Positions 46,369 through 55,866 of a stretch of 64,000 bases of DNA are shown here, in pieces. The stretch comes from Bacillus sp. V3B (lineage in GTDB: Bacteria > Bacillota > Bacilli > Bacillales > Cytobacillaceae): the NCBI RefSeq assembly GCF_024494465.1, contig NZ_JAETXM010000007.1, positions 62,001-126,000 of the forward strand, read 5' to 3'. A program made the translations under genes and the position numbers. The notes below the pieces were generated by a model, which searched no databases, was not told the DNA's origin, and worked only from the letters and a program-made list of their open reading frames with translations. Position 1 is the stretch's first letter; each line of letters begins with the position of its first letter.

Positions 46369-47262
46369 TTATTTACTCATAATTAATTCCAAAAGATCCG
46401 ATATCCATGCTTTAGAAAATCGCTGCGGTTTTCTGACCATCCATAAATTCCTCGTGAGATTGACTCCATCAATACTAACTTCCCGTAAAGTACCTTGTTC
46501 TAATTCCCTGCTAACCGTTAGTCTTGGTAGAATACTAACCCCAAGTCCTGCTTCAACAGCACTTTTGATTGCTTGTGTGCTTCCAATTTCCATATAACTA
46601 TCTATTTTTTCTAAAACTCCATATTCCTTTAACATATTTTCAACAATCAGCCGTGTTCCTGAGATGGATTCACGCCAGATCATCCTCTCATTTACTAGCT
46701 TTTCGAGGTCTATCTTTTTTTCCCATTTATGGTCAGGTGCACAAACAAGAATCAATTCGTCATCTGCAAATTTCTCAACCGTTAAGTCGTTATTTTCAAC
46801 AATCCCTTCGACCAAAGCCAGATCAATCACATCATTTGTTAAATCTTCCAAAATACTAGGAGTATTTTTAATCGTCAGCGTTACTTTAATGTCCGGTTTC
46901 TGTTTTTTAAACCTTCCTAACAAGCTAGGTAATAAATATTCCCCAATTGTAAAGGTGGCTCCTACTTGGAGGTTGGCATTGTATTTTTCTGTTTCCTGTT
47001 GAACAGCCTCTTTTGAACGATTAAAATCATTCACAATAGTCTTAGCATAGGGGTACAATATTTTGCCTGCTTCGGTTACCTTTAACTTTCCCCCTGTTCG
47101 ATCGAATAACAAAGTACCATAAAAGTTTTCCAATTGATTAATTTGTCTTGTTACAGCTGGTTGAGAGACAAAACTTAATCTGGCTGCTTGACTAATACTT
47201 CCTTCGTCTACTACTAAACAGAACATTTTCAAGTTTTCAATATTCAATACAGTCACCTTCAT
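46369..47262 (-). CDS. LysR-type regulator next to the chromate transporter
   Basis: 297 residues; an alternative TTG start five codons in (47247) has the better spacing to GAAGGTGA. Helix-turn-helix NLKMFCLVVDEGSISQAARLSFVSQPAVTRQINQLENFYG at the N-terminus, then a CysB/CbbR-like effector domain (QVGATFTIGEYLLPSLLGRFKKQKPDIKVTL). Divergent from the chromate transporter pair, with about 210 bp between starts, so it probably regulates them. Confidence 0.88.
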   Translation of the reverse strand: MKVTVLNIENLKMFCLVVDEGSISQAARLSFVSQPAVTRQINQLENFYGTLLFDRTGGKLKVTEAGKILYPYAKTIVNDFNRSKEAVQQETEKYNANLQVGATFTIGEYLLPSLLGRFKKQKPDIKVTLTIKNTPSILEDLTNDVIDLALVEGIVENNDLTVEKFADDELILVCAPDHKWEKKIDLEKLVNERMIWRESISGTRLIVENMLKEYGVLEKIDSYMEIGSTQAIKSAVEAGLGVSILPRLTVSRELEQGTLREVSIDGVNLTRNLWMVRKPQRFSKAWISDLLELIMSK

Positions 47263-47470
47263 AGTTAAGTATTTACTAAAATATTAACATATCTCTCTAT
47301 AAAATCAGATCTATTTACTTAGGTATTACAGTTTATTATACCCTATGATTTAATTGCAATTTACTATCATGTTCTCCTTTGATAATGTAATAAACAAGAG
47401 CTACAACCTTCACCTAGACTTCTCACCTTCTAATATTCTATAACATTCTCGAAAGAAAGAAGGAGATAAA

Positions 47471-48097
47471 ATGAAGGAACAATGGAAAATCCTATTCCAA
47501 CTTTTTTGGACTTTTTTCAAAATTGCTCCTTCCACTTTTGGAGGGGGATTTGCGATGATCCCTTTAATTGAAACAGAAGTAGTAGAAAAGAAAAAATGGT
47601 TAAACAGTGAAGACGTGACGGACGTGTTTGCCTTATCCCAATCCGTGCCAGGGGCTGTTGCGATTAATTCAGCATCCTTTATTGGACACCGAATAAGCGG
47701 AGTGAAAGGTGCGATTGCTGCCTTAATTGGAGTTTCACTACCTACCTTTTTAATTGTCCTCTCTCTTGGACTATCTTATTTCCTTATAGCAGGAAATCCA
47801 AAATTAGAGGCTTCATTTATGGCCATTCGACCTGCCATCGTGGCAATCATCGTTTACGCTGCTATTAAAGTAGCGAAAACAGCGATTGTCGACAAGTTCA
47901 CCTTTTTCATCACCGTGATTGGAGTTCCATTGTTATTCTTTCTTCACCCCATATTAGCAATCGTAACAGGAGCTGCTTTAGGAGTTGTCTCATTGTTTGT
48001 AAAAAGAAAATGGGGTCATGAAAAGCCAGCGAATGATAGTAAAGATCAGGATAAACTCGAAAACAAACTTGAGTATTACATGGGAGCTGGAATTTAA
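47471..48097 (+). CDS. Chromate transporter subunit, ChrA N-half type
   Basis: 208 residues with about six membrane segments. The repeat signature APSTFGGGFAMIPLIETEVVEKKKWL and the FALSQSVPGAVAINSASFIGHR segment are those of the CHR family. This is a short-chain ChrA, one half of the transporter; the other half is encoded 17 bases downstream. Together they would export chromate or related oxyanions. The start has AAGAAGGAG. Confidence 0.88.
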   Translation: MKEQWKILFQLFWTFFKIAPSTFGGGFAMIPLIETEVVEKKKWLNSEDVTDVFALSQSVPGAVAINSASFIGHRISGVKGAIAALIGVSLPTFLIVLSLGLSYFLIAGNPKLEASFMAIRPAIVAIIVYAAIKVAKTAIVDKFTFFITVIGVPLLFFLHPILAIVTGAALGVVSLFVKRKWGHEKPANDSKDQDKLENKLEYYMGAGI

Positions 48098-48114
48098 GGA
48101 AGGGAGTGAGCGTA

Positions 48115-48657
48115 ATGGTACTATGGCAACTATTCTATACATTTTTTATCATTGGCTTTGTATCGTTCGGAGGCGGATATGCCATGATCCCGATTATTGA
48201 AACCGAGGTTATGCAGCATGGGTGGATGACTTCTGAACAACTGACAAACATGATTGCCATTGCGGGAATGTCTCCCGGTCCGATTGGCGCTAATATAGCT
48301 GTTTTAATTGGATACTCTACCGCAGGCTTACCTGGAGCCATCATCTCTACTCTTGGAATATTACTCCCTTCCCTTATTTTAGTCCTGATTGTAGCTACCT
48401 TTTTTATGAAACTTCATCATCATCCGATTGTTCAATCCATGTTCTACGGATTGAAACCGATTGTTACGAGTCTAATCCTCTATGCAGCTATTAGTTTTGC
48501 ACTTTCCAATAACCTCATTACACTTGATGTGTCATTACATACAATCAGTTTATTATTCATCTTTACATTATCATTGTTCGTTCTAGTAAAATTCCGCTGG
48601 AATCCAATTTATGTTATTGCTCTTTCTGGATTAGTAGGTGTTCTCTTTTATTCTTGA
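48115..48657 (+). CDS. Chromate transporter subunit, second half type
   Basis: 180 residues from the ATG at 48115, nine bases after GGAAGGGAG; a GTG three codons earlier is possible. It carries the same repeat: GFVSFGGGYAMIPIIETEVMQHGWM, then AIAGMSPGPIGANIAVLIGYSTAG. The pairing of two short CHR genes is common in Bacillus and works as a heterodimer. A copy of an IS6-type end lies directly after the stop. Confidence 0.88.
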   Translation: MVLWQLFYTFFIIGFVSFGGGYAMIPIIETEVMQHGWMTSEQLTNMIAIAGMSPGPIGANIAVLIGYSTAGLPGAIISTLGILLPSLILVLIVATFFMKLHHHPIVQSMFYGLKPIVTSLILYAAISFALSNNLITLDVSLHTISLLFIFTLSLFVLVKFRWNPIYVIALSGLVGVLFYS

Positions 48658-48673
48658 ATGGTACAAAAAATCT

Positions 48674-48687
48674 GGTTCTGGTGCAAA
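48674..48687 (+). mobile_element. Solo IS6-family terminal repeat
   Basis: GGTTCTGGTGCAAA is the exact complement of the right end at 32805-32818. No IS6 transposase sequence follows. IS66 remnant sequence begins about 100 bases later. Confidence 0.6.
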
Positions 48688-48789
48688 TACCGTAAGCCCG
48701 AATTATAAAAAGTAAGTGCACCTTCCCGGTACGCATGAAAAATAGCCGTGTATCACGATTTTTTTAATCGAATATGCGGCTTATTTTAT

Positions 48790-49345
48790 TTTCTGTTACA
48801 TGCTGCCTGGATCATTTTTGACCAGGGCATGTATTGATTTAAAATTTCAGGGTTTTGATGGATGCTGATATTCGATAGGTCCGTCAAAAGTTTCTTTATG
48901 TATTCGTAGAAATCCACACCGTTACTTTTGGCGGTTTCTGCGATACTTAAACAGATGGCGTTTGCTTTTGCACCAGCTTCGTTGACCGAAAAAAGCCAAT
49001 TTTTTCGACCAATTGAATTTTTCGTACAACAGTATAAGAAATCGTCTGTTGGCTTTGTTCTTCTGTGTGCTCAGAATCAGTAAAAGACGGGTCATCCTCA
49101 AATAAGGACACTTGCCCATCGGGTGCGTTGTATTTCGCTTTTTCTGTTTTAGAGCCATATAATAGCTTTGTTAAATGGCGAAGTTGTTCGGTTAACGCTT
49201 CATTCTGTTTAATAGCTTTATCTAGCTTTTCCGAAAGATCTTTGTTTTGTTGATTCGTATGAGCCAATTGCTCTTCAAGCAACCGAATTAATTTCTCATA
49301 TTGATTTTCATTCGTAGAAGAAACGTTCACCATATCATTCGCCAC
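48790..49345 (-). pseudogene. IS66 transposase TnpC with internal deletion
   Basis: The N-terminal part (about 110 codons from 49345) has the coiled coil NENQYEKLIRLLEEQLAHTN and the LTKLLYGSKTEK motif of TnpC. The DDE core is missing. A second open piece at 48790-48965 in another frame reads AICLSIAETAKSNGVDFYEY and ends PWSKMIQAACNRK, the family C-terminus. About 330 codons were lost. Confidence 0.8.
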
Positions 49346-49413
49346 TTTCCGTTCGATTTCGTTCTCCCTATTATAACCATTTCGAAGAGTCGGATAAAGA
49401 TAAAAATACGAAT

Positions 49414-49760
49414 TTAGAATACACCTTTTGACGATGATTGAATGACCTTTGGTTGCTGAATCGATAACCCTTCAAGGAGCCAGCGAAGCTCCTGTTGTGA
49501 AAGATTGCGTACTTCATTTTCATCTTTAGGCCATTGAAGTTTGCCGTTATCTAAACGCTTGTAGAGCATGGCAAAGCCATCACCATCAAAATATAAACAT
49601 TTATATCGCTCTTTACTCCATCCAGAAAATAAGAAAATCGAATCACTATACGGATCCAACTCAAAAGAATCCTGAATCAGTGTGGCAAGTCCATCAATTC
49701 CTTTTCTCATATCTGTCTTCCCACAAATGATGTAGATATTTTCACGCTTGTATAATCGTG
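49414..49760 (-). pseudogene. IS66 TnpB with a frameshift near the start
   Basis: The main frame (49414-49710) gives DMRKGIDGLATLIQDSF and YKCLYFDGDGFAMLYKRLD, the IS66 Orf2 core. The expected N-terminus, MRHDYTSV, is in another frame and joins NIYIICGKTDMRKG only if one base is restored near 49726. The C-terminus is complete. Confidence 0.75.
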
Positions 49761-49762
49761 TC

Positions 49763-49957
49763 TCATAGATTTTTCAGCTCCCTCATGACGGTCTGGATCA
49801 CGTGCTCATCTACGCCACCATAGAAGGATACTTCAACGTTTGCTGTTTTAATCGTGCAAATGCTTGTTGAAGGATCTTTTGAAGAAGTGGATGGTAAAGA
49901 TTTTTTACTGTCTGGGTGTAGTGTAACGGGGACGATCGTCAATTTTTGATTCGGCAT
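49763..49957 (-). pseudogene. IS66 TnpA, N-terminally truncated
   Basis: 64 residues from an ATG after AAAGGAGG. The C-terminal part (CTIKTANVEVSFYGGVDEHV, then MRELKNL) fits the small IS66 accessory protein; its usual N-terminal helix-turn-helix half is absent. Confidence 0.65.
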
Positions 49958-50044
49958 AGGAAAAGCACCTCCTTTAATTGATACGTTCATCGTACCAAGA
50001 GGTGCTGGGTGTTTATATGCGTTGTTTGAATGGGGGATTACAAA

Positions 50045-50092
50045 GTACCCTAGAGGGCAGACTCTTTTTTTAGTGTCTACTCTATAGGGTAC
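50045..50092. other. Long hairpin with T7 loop
   Basis: Arms beginning GTACCCTAGAG and ending CTCTATAGGGTAC pair over about 17 of 20 bases around TTTTTTTA. No gene ends at either side. It may be a terminus relic or a site of a lost element. Confidence 0.5.
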
Positions 50093-50222
50093 ATTTTAAG
50101 TAGTTGCTCTCTTGTTTTAATCTTTTGTTCAACTATAGCGCTTGAGCAATTAGCGAAGTCATATCATACCTTGATTTAATAAGCCTCAAAAGCTTGTAGC
50201 GTTCGCTGGACTATTAATGGCT

Positions 50223-50333
50223 TTAGTTCTTGTTAGTTTTTTTGTTAGATTTCCATTCAAGCCCACTTGAAACACATCCCATACTTACTATTAATATAAT
50301 GATATATAATGTATTATGTAACCAATTTGGCAT
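50223..50333 (-). CDS. Small single-span membrane peptide
   Basis: 36 residues, ATG seven bases after a perfect GGAGG. One hydrophobic helix (LYIIILIVSMGCVSSG) followed by a Lys/Asn-rich tail. Unrecognised. The strong ribosome binding site is the only support beyond the open frame. The rest of 49991-50921 has no gene I can support; an open frame at 50385-50705 (106 codons) encodes a hydrophobic stretch like part of an acyltransferase but lacks a clear start signal. Confidence 0.45.
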   Translation of the reverse strand: MPNWLHNTLYIIILIVSMGCVSSGLEWKSNKKTNKN

Positions 50334-50920
50334 TAGATAACCTCCGAAAAGTATATATTAATGTTTACTATTGAAATCTCTTTCTTACAATGATAAGGAA
50401 TTTATAAAAAAATGAACTATCCAATTTATACACATTCCCAATCTCAAGCATTTCCTAAATAATAATCCGATAACTGGAATGCTAACCAAAACTAGTCTAC
50501 CGATATTGAAATGACTCCACAAATGTTTAATAAACAATTCCTGACATAACATTAGTCGAAGATGATCCTTTAGATTAGAATAATAATCAAATAAATCTAG
50601 TTTTTTGTAACTACTCAGGTACCCCATCCCATGAAAATACCAGATAGCTAGAGAAATTGGACCAAGAAACGCGTTTATTTGCTTTATTATTGTGTTGGAT
50701 GACAAAATTCACCACAAGATGTGGTGGTGTATGCACATATCTTTACCGAAATAAAAACAAATAAAGCAAAATTCCGCCTAACAAACTCTTAAATCAAGGT
50801 TATGGCTGAGTAGTTACGTTTTTTATATAAAGGGTTCTAGCTCTAGATTAATAATAAGTTAGTCAAAAAAGCCAAATTTATTCGAAAATAGATTCATCTT
50901 ATAGGGTTGTAACCATATCA

Positions 50921-51877
50921 TTACTTCTTCCACTCAATACTCTCCTGTTTCTCACTGTTTACTTGCAGCTTAAATACATCAGGTCTTGCATAATGCCCTA
51001 TAGGATCGAAATCAAATTGACTATAGACTATTTGTTTCATATCAAGGTCTGCAATGATCATTTCTTCCTTTCCCCAAACAGGTTCTGCCACATAATCACC
51101 CATCGGGCCAACAATAGCACTTCCACCCGTACACATCACTTCTGGGGAAGATTCAAGATCAGTATAACAAGCTAAATCCTTAGGATACATATCCTTCGTT
51201 ACATATTGATTAGAGGACAAGACAAAGCATCTTCCTTCCATTGCAATGTGACGAATAGTGGATTGCCACGTCTCCCTTGCATCTGCAGTAGGGGCGATAT
51301 AAAGTTGAATTCCTTGAGCATACATTGCTGCTCTAGCGAGAGGTATATAGTTTTCCCAGCAAATTAATGCTCCTATTTTTCCATATGGGGTATCAAATAC
51401 AGGCAATGTACTACCATCCCCTTCTCCCCAAACAATCCGTTCTGCTGCAGTCGGTTTTAACTTGCGATGTTTCCCTAGCAATACCCCATCCGGATCAAAA
51501 AATAACACGGAGCAATAAAGAGTGCCACCACTATATTCACTATCTCTCTCAATTACACCAATGATAAGATATACACTAGCTTCACGTGCGGCTTTACCAA
51601 GTTGGTCCGTTTCTTCTCCAGGTACTGGTATTGAGTTTTCCCAGTATCGATACCAGTCTTTCCTTCCGTTATCCGAACGGCTCCCTATTATCGTTCCAAA
51701 GGACAAGCCTCTAGGATAAGCAGGAATGAACGCTTCCGGAAAAACAACGATTTTTGCTCCCTTTTCACTTGCTTGTTGAATAAGAGTAATGGCCTTCTCA
51801 ATAGATGCATCCCGGTCCATAATAATTGATGCAGCTTGAATAACAGCAACCCTTACACTTTGATTCGTGTTAGCCAT
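50921..51877 (-). CDS. Nitrilase
   Basis: 318 residues from the ATG at 51877, which follows GGAGG; an ATG five codons earlier contains that site. The carbon-nitrogen hydrolase triad is complete: Glu48 (FPEAFIPAYPRG), Lys near 139 (GKHRKLKPTAAERIVWGEGDG) and Cys173 (ALICWENYIP). The long HRKLKPT...VWGEGDG stretch and CWEN mark true nitrilases, which turn a nitrile into acid and ammonia, rather than amidases. A truncated aminotransferase N-terminus lies just upstream and a MocR operator pair before that. Aliphatic or arylaceto specificity cannot be told. Confidence 0.92.
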   Translation of the reverse strand: MANTNQSVRVAVIQAASIIMDRDASIEKAITLIQQASEKGAKIVVFPEAFIPAYPRGLSFGTIIGSRSDNGRKDWYRYWENSIPVPGEETDQLGKAAREASVYLIIGVIERDSEYSGGTLYCSVLFFDPDGVLLGKHRKLKPTAAERIVWGEGDGSTLPVFDTPYGKIGALICWENYIPLARAAMYAQGIQLYIAPTADARETWQSTIRHIAMEGRCFVLSSNQYVTKDMYPKDLACYTDLESSPEVMCTGGSAIVGPMGDYVAEPVWGKEEMIIADLDMKQIVYSQFDFDPIGHYARPDVFKLQVNSEKQESIEWKK

Positions 51878-51913
51878 ATATAAGACCTCCATTTGCGGAT
51901 AACTAATCGTTAA

Positions 51914-52102
51914 TTACCGAGAATTGATCCCAGAAAGACTACTTGTTATAGCATCAAGGGATTTAGGTGATGGACCGAGAGGATTTTCATTTGATGCTAA
52001 TTTAATAACCCTTGTTAATCCTAATTCCTTTTGTACTTCCCTTGATGGTTTACCTGGTGTATAGGGCTTAATGCAGTCTAATGCTTTACGCTGATTTATC
52101 AT
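51914..52102 (-). pseudogene. Aminotransferase N-terminal fragment (HisC-like)
   Basis: 62 codons from an ATG after [30 protein letters not shown] and [13 protein letters not shown] are the N-terminal signature of histidinol-phosphate-type aminotransferases. It ends abruptly after [15 protein letters not shown], so the PLP domain is missing. The fragment lies between a MocR-type operator pair and the nitrilase gene and may serve only as the leader of that transcript. Confidence 0.8.
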
Positions 52103-52268
52103 ATTTATAACCCTTCCCCTCCAATCCTTTTGCATCCATTTCAAAAACTATATGGTGAAAAGATACTTGTGAATCAATCCACATATTTAACCACAAATCA
52201 TTATTAATTAGCCTACATGGATGTTTGATCATCCACGTCTCAATAATAAAGGATTTATATTTTTTATA

Positions 52269-52300
52269 ACCATCCAATCAGATGTTTTTTTGACCATCCA
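52269..52300 (-). promoter_or_regulatory. MocR-type direct-repeat operator before the HisC fragment and nitrilase
   Basis: Two ACCATCCA repeats start 24 bp apart (52269 and 52293). On the minus strand the second is part of TTGGATGGTTA, followed after seven bases by TATAAAT. The same layout occurs at 55361-55392. Confidence 0.65.
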
Positions 52301-52322
52301 TTTATTCTTCATAGATAAAAAA

Positions 52323-52345
52323 GAACCATGATTTTACCATGATTC
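52323..52345 (-). terminator. Terminator after the MocR gene
   Basis: GAACCATG and CATGATTC form an 8-bp stem in RNA (one G-U pair) with a T-run on the minus strand. Confidence 0.55.
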
Positions 52346-52380
52346 TGAATAATAAAGAGTAGTTTACAGAAGGATTTATT

Positions 52381-53811
52381 TTAAAGGGAATTAAGTGCTT
52401 CAGCAAACCTTTTTATTCCTTCATCTATTGATTCTTCATCTTCTCTTGCATAAGTAAAACGAATGAAGCCCTTTTTAGATCCCAATGTTGAACCAGGAAC
52501 GTAAATAACTCCTCTTTTGATTGATTCTTCCAGCAATTTCACTTCATTAAAATCTTTATTTAGCTTGCACCATATATGAATTCCCCCTTGAGGAATATAG
52601 AATTCCACTTGATTCTTTAAATAAAATCTAAGACTATTTACAATTTGATCCCTTCGTTTTTCTAATTCTTTCACTAGTCTTTTAATATGAGCATGAAAAT
52701 CGTTTGATTCTAAAAAATCGTTTGCGATCCATTGAGTAAAGCTAGCATGACCAAAATCTATTTGTTGTTTGGCATCTGATAACCTCTCGATAACAGGTTT
52801 TGGTCCAATAATCCAACCAATTCTTAACCCGGAAGCAACAATCTTTGACAAAGAACTAATATATAAAACATTTCCATGAACGTCCATCGATTTCAGTGTG
52901 GGAACTTGTTCCCCTGTAAAGGATGTTAAGCTATATGGATCGTCTTCCACGACAGGAATCCCATGTTCGGAAGATATTTCTAGAATCGCTTTTCGCTGAT
53001 TTTCATTAAGTAAGGAACCTGTGGGATTTTGATAAGCTGGATTTAAAAGTATCATTCTGATTCGATGTTTTTTATGTAATGACAGTAATTCCTCTGGATT
53101 TATTCCATTCTTATCTACTGATAAAAAATATGGTTTGATTCCTGCTGATTTAAATATTGGAAGATTATAATTATAAGACGGGTCTTCTAAAGCCACGGCA
53201 TCTCCCGGCTTTAACAAGCATTGAACGACTAAGTGTAACGCTTGTTGTGCTCCAGATGTAATTAGTATGGAAGAAGGAGACGTTTCAATTTTCCGAAATT
53301 GCCTAACATGCTTCGTAATGGTATTTCTTAATATTGCACTTCCCTGCGGATGGTCATAGCCTAAGCTTCCGATAAACGATCTAGTCGAAGTAATTTCTCT
53401 TAAGTAATCCATTGGAAAAAGATCCTCCGATAATTCTCCGCTGGCTAGATTAATCATTTTATGTTCCACGGCTTCTTTTCGTATCTGTTGGGTAATAGGT
53501 AAATTAGGTAAGAAGGAACCTGCCTCAATATACCTATTCCAGCTAGGAATACGTTTCTTAGTAATTCCCCATATATCCTTGCTTATAGTCGTCCCGCTTC
53601 CTCTACTTCTTTGAATAAGCCCATTTGATTCCAACTCATCATATGCAGCAACTACCGTGCTTCGGTTTATATTTAGCTCCTTAGCTAAGTACCTTTCAGA
53701 AGGTAATGGTTTGTCAGGTGGAAATGTACCATCCCCTATTCCATTTTCAAGATATTCAGCAAGTTGTTTATAAATAGCTTTTTTTGCTTTTCGATCTGGT
53801 TTCCAATCCAT
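52381..53811 (-). CDS. MocR/PdxR-type GntR regulator with aminotransferase domain
   Basis: 476 residues. Residues 1-75 form a GntR winged helix (KKAIYKQLAEYLENGIGDGTFPPDKPLPSERYLAKELNINRSTVVAAYDELE). From about 120 on, a class I aminotransferase fold follows, with the PLP lysine in SSLSKIVASGLRIGW near 335 and AYQNPTG near 255. Such chimeras bind PLP-linked amino compounds and control amino acid or vitamin B6 genes. Matching direct-repeat sites lie before two aminotransferase remnants on either side, so its own target enzymes appear to be dead. Confidence 0.9.
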   Translation of the reverse strand: MDWKPDRKAKKAIYKQLAEYLENGIGDGTFPPDKPLPSERYLAKELNINRSTVVAAYDELESNGLIQRSRGSGTTISKDIWGITKKRIPSWNRYIEAGSFLPNLPITQQIRKEAVEHKMINLASGELSEDLFPMDYLREITSTRSFIGSLGYDHPQGSAILRNTITKHVRQFRKIETSPSSILITSGAQQALHLVVQCLLKPGDAVALEDPSYNYNLPIFKSAGIKPYFLSVDKNGINPEELLSLHKKHRIRMILLNPAYQNPTGSLLNENQRKAILEISSEHGIPVVEDDPYSLTSFTGEQVPTLKSMDVHGNVLYISSLSKIVASGLRIGWIIGPKPVIERLSDAKQQIDFGHASFTQWIANDFLESNDFHAHIKRLVKELEKRRDQIVNSLRFYLKNQVEFYIPQGGIHIWCKLNKDFNEVKLLEESIKRGVIYVPGSTLGSKKGFIRFTYAREDEESIDEGIKRFAEALNSL

Positions 53812-53975
53812 GCATAACAGTCCTTATTATTTAATCAATACCTTTTACCAAATGATTATTTTCCCGTTCGTATTCTTTACTCTGCCCTATCTTTCTAATA
53901 AAAACAAAACTCCACTCGAAAAAATAACCTATTATCATTATTACAATAATAGGTTAGAACATCATATAATTTGTT

Positions 53976-54170
53976 TTAAGAAAAAAACCTAATATATACA
54001 CCGAGGGCAATGAAACCCAAGATAATAATGACCACATAAATTAAAGTTAAATTTGTGAAATTTCTTTTGGTTGAGCTACTATAATTATCGTCGCCCTTAC
54101 CTGCGATTAATATCGTTGAAACAATAGATATTATTATAAGAATAATGACCAAAGCATATATAACCTTCAT
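53976..54170 (-). CDS. Small two-span membrane protein, unknown
   Basis: 64 residues from the ATG at 54170 after AGAGGTGG. Two hydrophobic helices (VIYALVIILIIISIVSTILIAG and LIYVVIIILGFIALGVYI) flank a polar loop (KGDDNYSSSTKRNFTN). Such small proteins occur widely in Bacillus and have no defined role. It stands alone between the MocR gene and the aminotransferase pseudogene. Confidence 0.65.
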   Translation of the reverse strand: MKVIYALVIILIIISIVSTILIAGKGDDNYSSSTKRNFTNLTLIYVVIIILGFIALGVYIRFFS

Positions 54171-54343
54171 ATTCCACCTCTTAGAAAATTCTACGTTTAT
54201 ACAATAATTATATTTGAGATAAAACAAGTAAAACTCTTAAAAATAATCTATTGAGTATAGCTAATGATCTTTACGGTAAGTCAATCCCTTTAACTAACTC
54301 TATTATAAGAAAATAACAACAATTAACCACCATCCAATTAACT

Positions 54344-55263
54344 CTATAAATTATCGACAAATTGCTTCATTCTCTTCATGGCCTCTTCATTGAAGTTGCA
54401 TAGGAGCACCGTATATGCCCTTCTCCACATTCTCCAAAGGCATTTCCGGGTACAACCGCTACCTCATGCTGAATAAGTAGTTTTTCCGCGAATTCTTCTG
54501 ATGTAAGTCCAGTTTGACGAATCGATGGAAATACATAAAATGCCCCTTCAGGAAAATGACAGTCCAGCCTCATTTCATGCAAATGTTTTACGACAAAATT
54601 ACGCCGTTTACGATACGAATTTCTCATCTCAACGATATACTTTTGCCCATTTTTTAAAGCTTCAACGGCTCCATACTGAGTTATCGAAGGAGCACTTATT
54701 GTTGTGAATTGACTAATTTTCAATATTTGTTGAGTTAAATAATCTGGAGCACATATAAATCCTAATCTCCAACCCGTCATAGCAAAGCCTTTTGAAAAGC
54801 CTGATACAAGAATCGTTCGCTCTCTCATTCCCTTTAAAGAGGCTATCGAACAAAAAATGTCTTCTTCATACGTTAATTCAGCATATATTTCATCTGTAAT
54901 AACTAATAAATCATGTGCTATGATTATATCAGCTATTGCTTCTAATTCCTGTTTGTCTAGCAAACTTCCTGTCGGGTTGTTCGGAAAACAAAGAATTATT
55001 GCTTTTGTTCTTGGGGAAATTGCTTGTTTTATTTGTTCTGGTTGAGGTTTAAACGCTTTCTCCATAGCAGTAACAATTGGAACAGGTTTTCCTCCTGCCA
55101 ATTAAACCAACGCCCCATAAGCAACATAGCTTGGTTCTATGACCAGCACTTCGTCACCTGGATTGATAATAGTCCTCAATGTAGTGTCTAAAGCTTGACT
55201 CCCTCCTAGCGTTACCATTATTTCTTTAGCAAGAGAGTAAGAAAGCTGAAAACGGCTACTCAT
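54344..55263 (-). pseudogene. Class I aminotransferase, three lesions
   Basis: The frame starts at an ATG (55263) inside the family core, MSSRFQLSYSLAKEI, lacking about 70 N-terminal residues. A TAA stops it after PSYVAYGALV; the rest is open from LAGGKPVPIV through CFPNNPTG, the PLP lysine in VSGFSKGFAMTGWRLGF and on to HIRCSYATSMK, where a frameshift separates it from the true end NEEAMKRMKQFVDNL. It resembles PatA-like aminotransferases. A MocR operator pair lies 100 bp upstream. Confidence 0.85.
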
Positions 55264-55360
55264 AATGGAATGATTATTCACTTTTCATCAGTAACATTAT
55301 AAAAAAGGCAATCACTATGATTACCTTTTCACCTATATTAAAGAATTTATAGAGAAAGTA

Positions 55361-55392
55361 ACCATCCAATTTGATTGTTTTTTAACCATCCA
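55361..55392 (-). promoter_or_regulatory. MocR-type direct-repeat operator before the aminotransferase pseudogene
   Basis: ACCATCCA at 55361 and 55385, 24 bp apart, as at 52269-52300. On the minus strand TTGGATGGTTA precedes TATAAAT by seven bases in both places. The following 470 bases (to 55866) contain only a hairpin at 55568-55597. Confidence 0.65.
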
Positions 55393-55567
55393 ATCTCCTT
55401 AAAGTAAACTCCATCTATTCTGTATTATCTTGGCAATATGGACTCTGTCTTGTTTCGCAGACTTGTCCAATGTTTCCTAAATTTATATGAAGGAGGATAT
55501 AAAAAAGACTATTCCCTTTCGAAGATAAAGGGTGTAAGTTCAGAAGGTGAATCCATTCAAAGGTATG

Positions 55568-55597
55568 AATGTATGAAAATATAAATTTTCATACATT
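55568..55597. other. AT-rich hairpin in a gene-free stretch
   Basis: AATGTATGAAAAT and ATTTTCATACATT are perfect 13-bp arms around a 4-base loop. No gene ends here in either direction. It could be a leftover terminator. Confidence 0.4.
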
Positions 55598-55866
55598 AGA
55601 TAAAATAAAAAAAGACCACATCATATAAGATGGATCGTCTCTTACTTCTTATTCAACTAAACCAGCCAATTTAAAATGATCAAACTTTTTTATAAAATAG
55701 TTCTCTCGCTGAATATGAAAAGAATCCATTTTGATCAATCTTTTTTCAAAATGGATTCTTTTTATTTGGCCGTTAATCGGGAATTTACGCGATATTTTTA
55801 ATCAAACTTTATAGAAAGCTACAACGATTATATTAACTAAAAATGTGATTTGTTAGATTGTAGAAC

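Larger units (their letters stand above)
48709..49957 (-). mobile_element. IS66-family element, internally deleted and frameshifted
   Basis: Three IS66 genes are recognisable in order on the minus strand: tnpA piece (49763-49957), tnpB (49414-49760) and tnpC (48790-49345). A possible end repeat, GTAAGTGCACCTTCCCGGTAC, lies near 48712-48732; I cannot find its partner on the other side. With tnpC deleted, tnpB frameshifted and tnpA truncated, the element cannot move. Confidence 0.75.

Noticed and set aside
47885-47896. A GATTGTCGACAAG match to the shared operator
   Set aside because: It lies inside the first chromate transporter gene, encodes AIVDK in frame, and has no promoter near it. Probably chance.
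50385-50705. 106-codon hydrophobic frame, possible acyltransferase fragment
   Set aside because: No clear start signal or conserved motif, so it was left out as a gene and only mentioned with the neighbouring small peptide.
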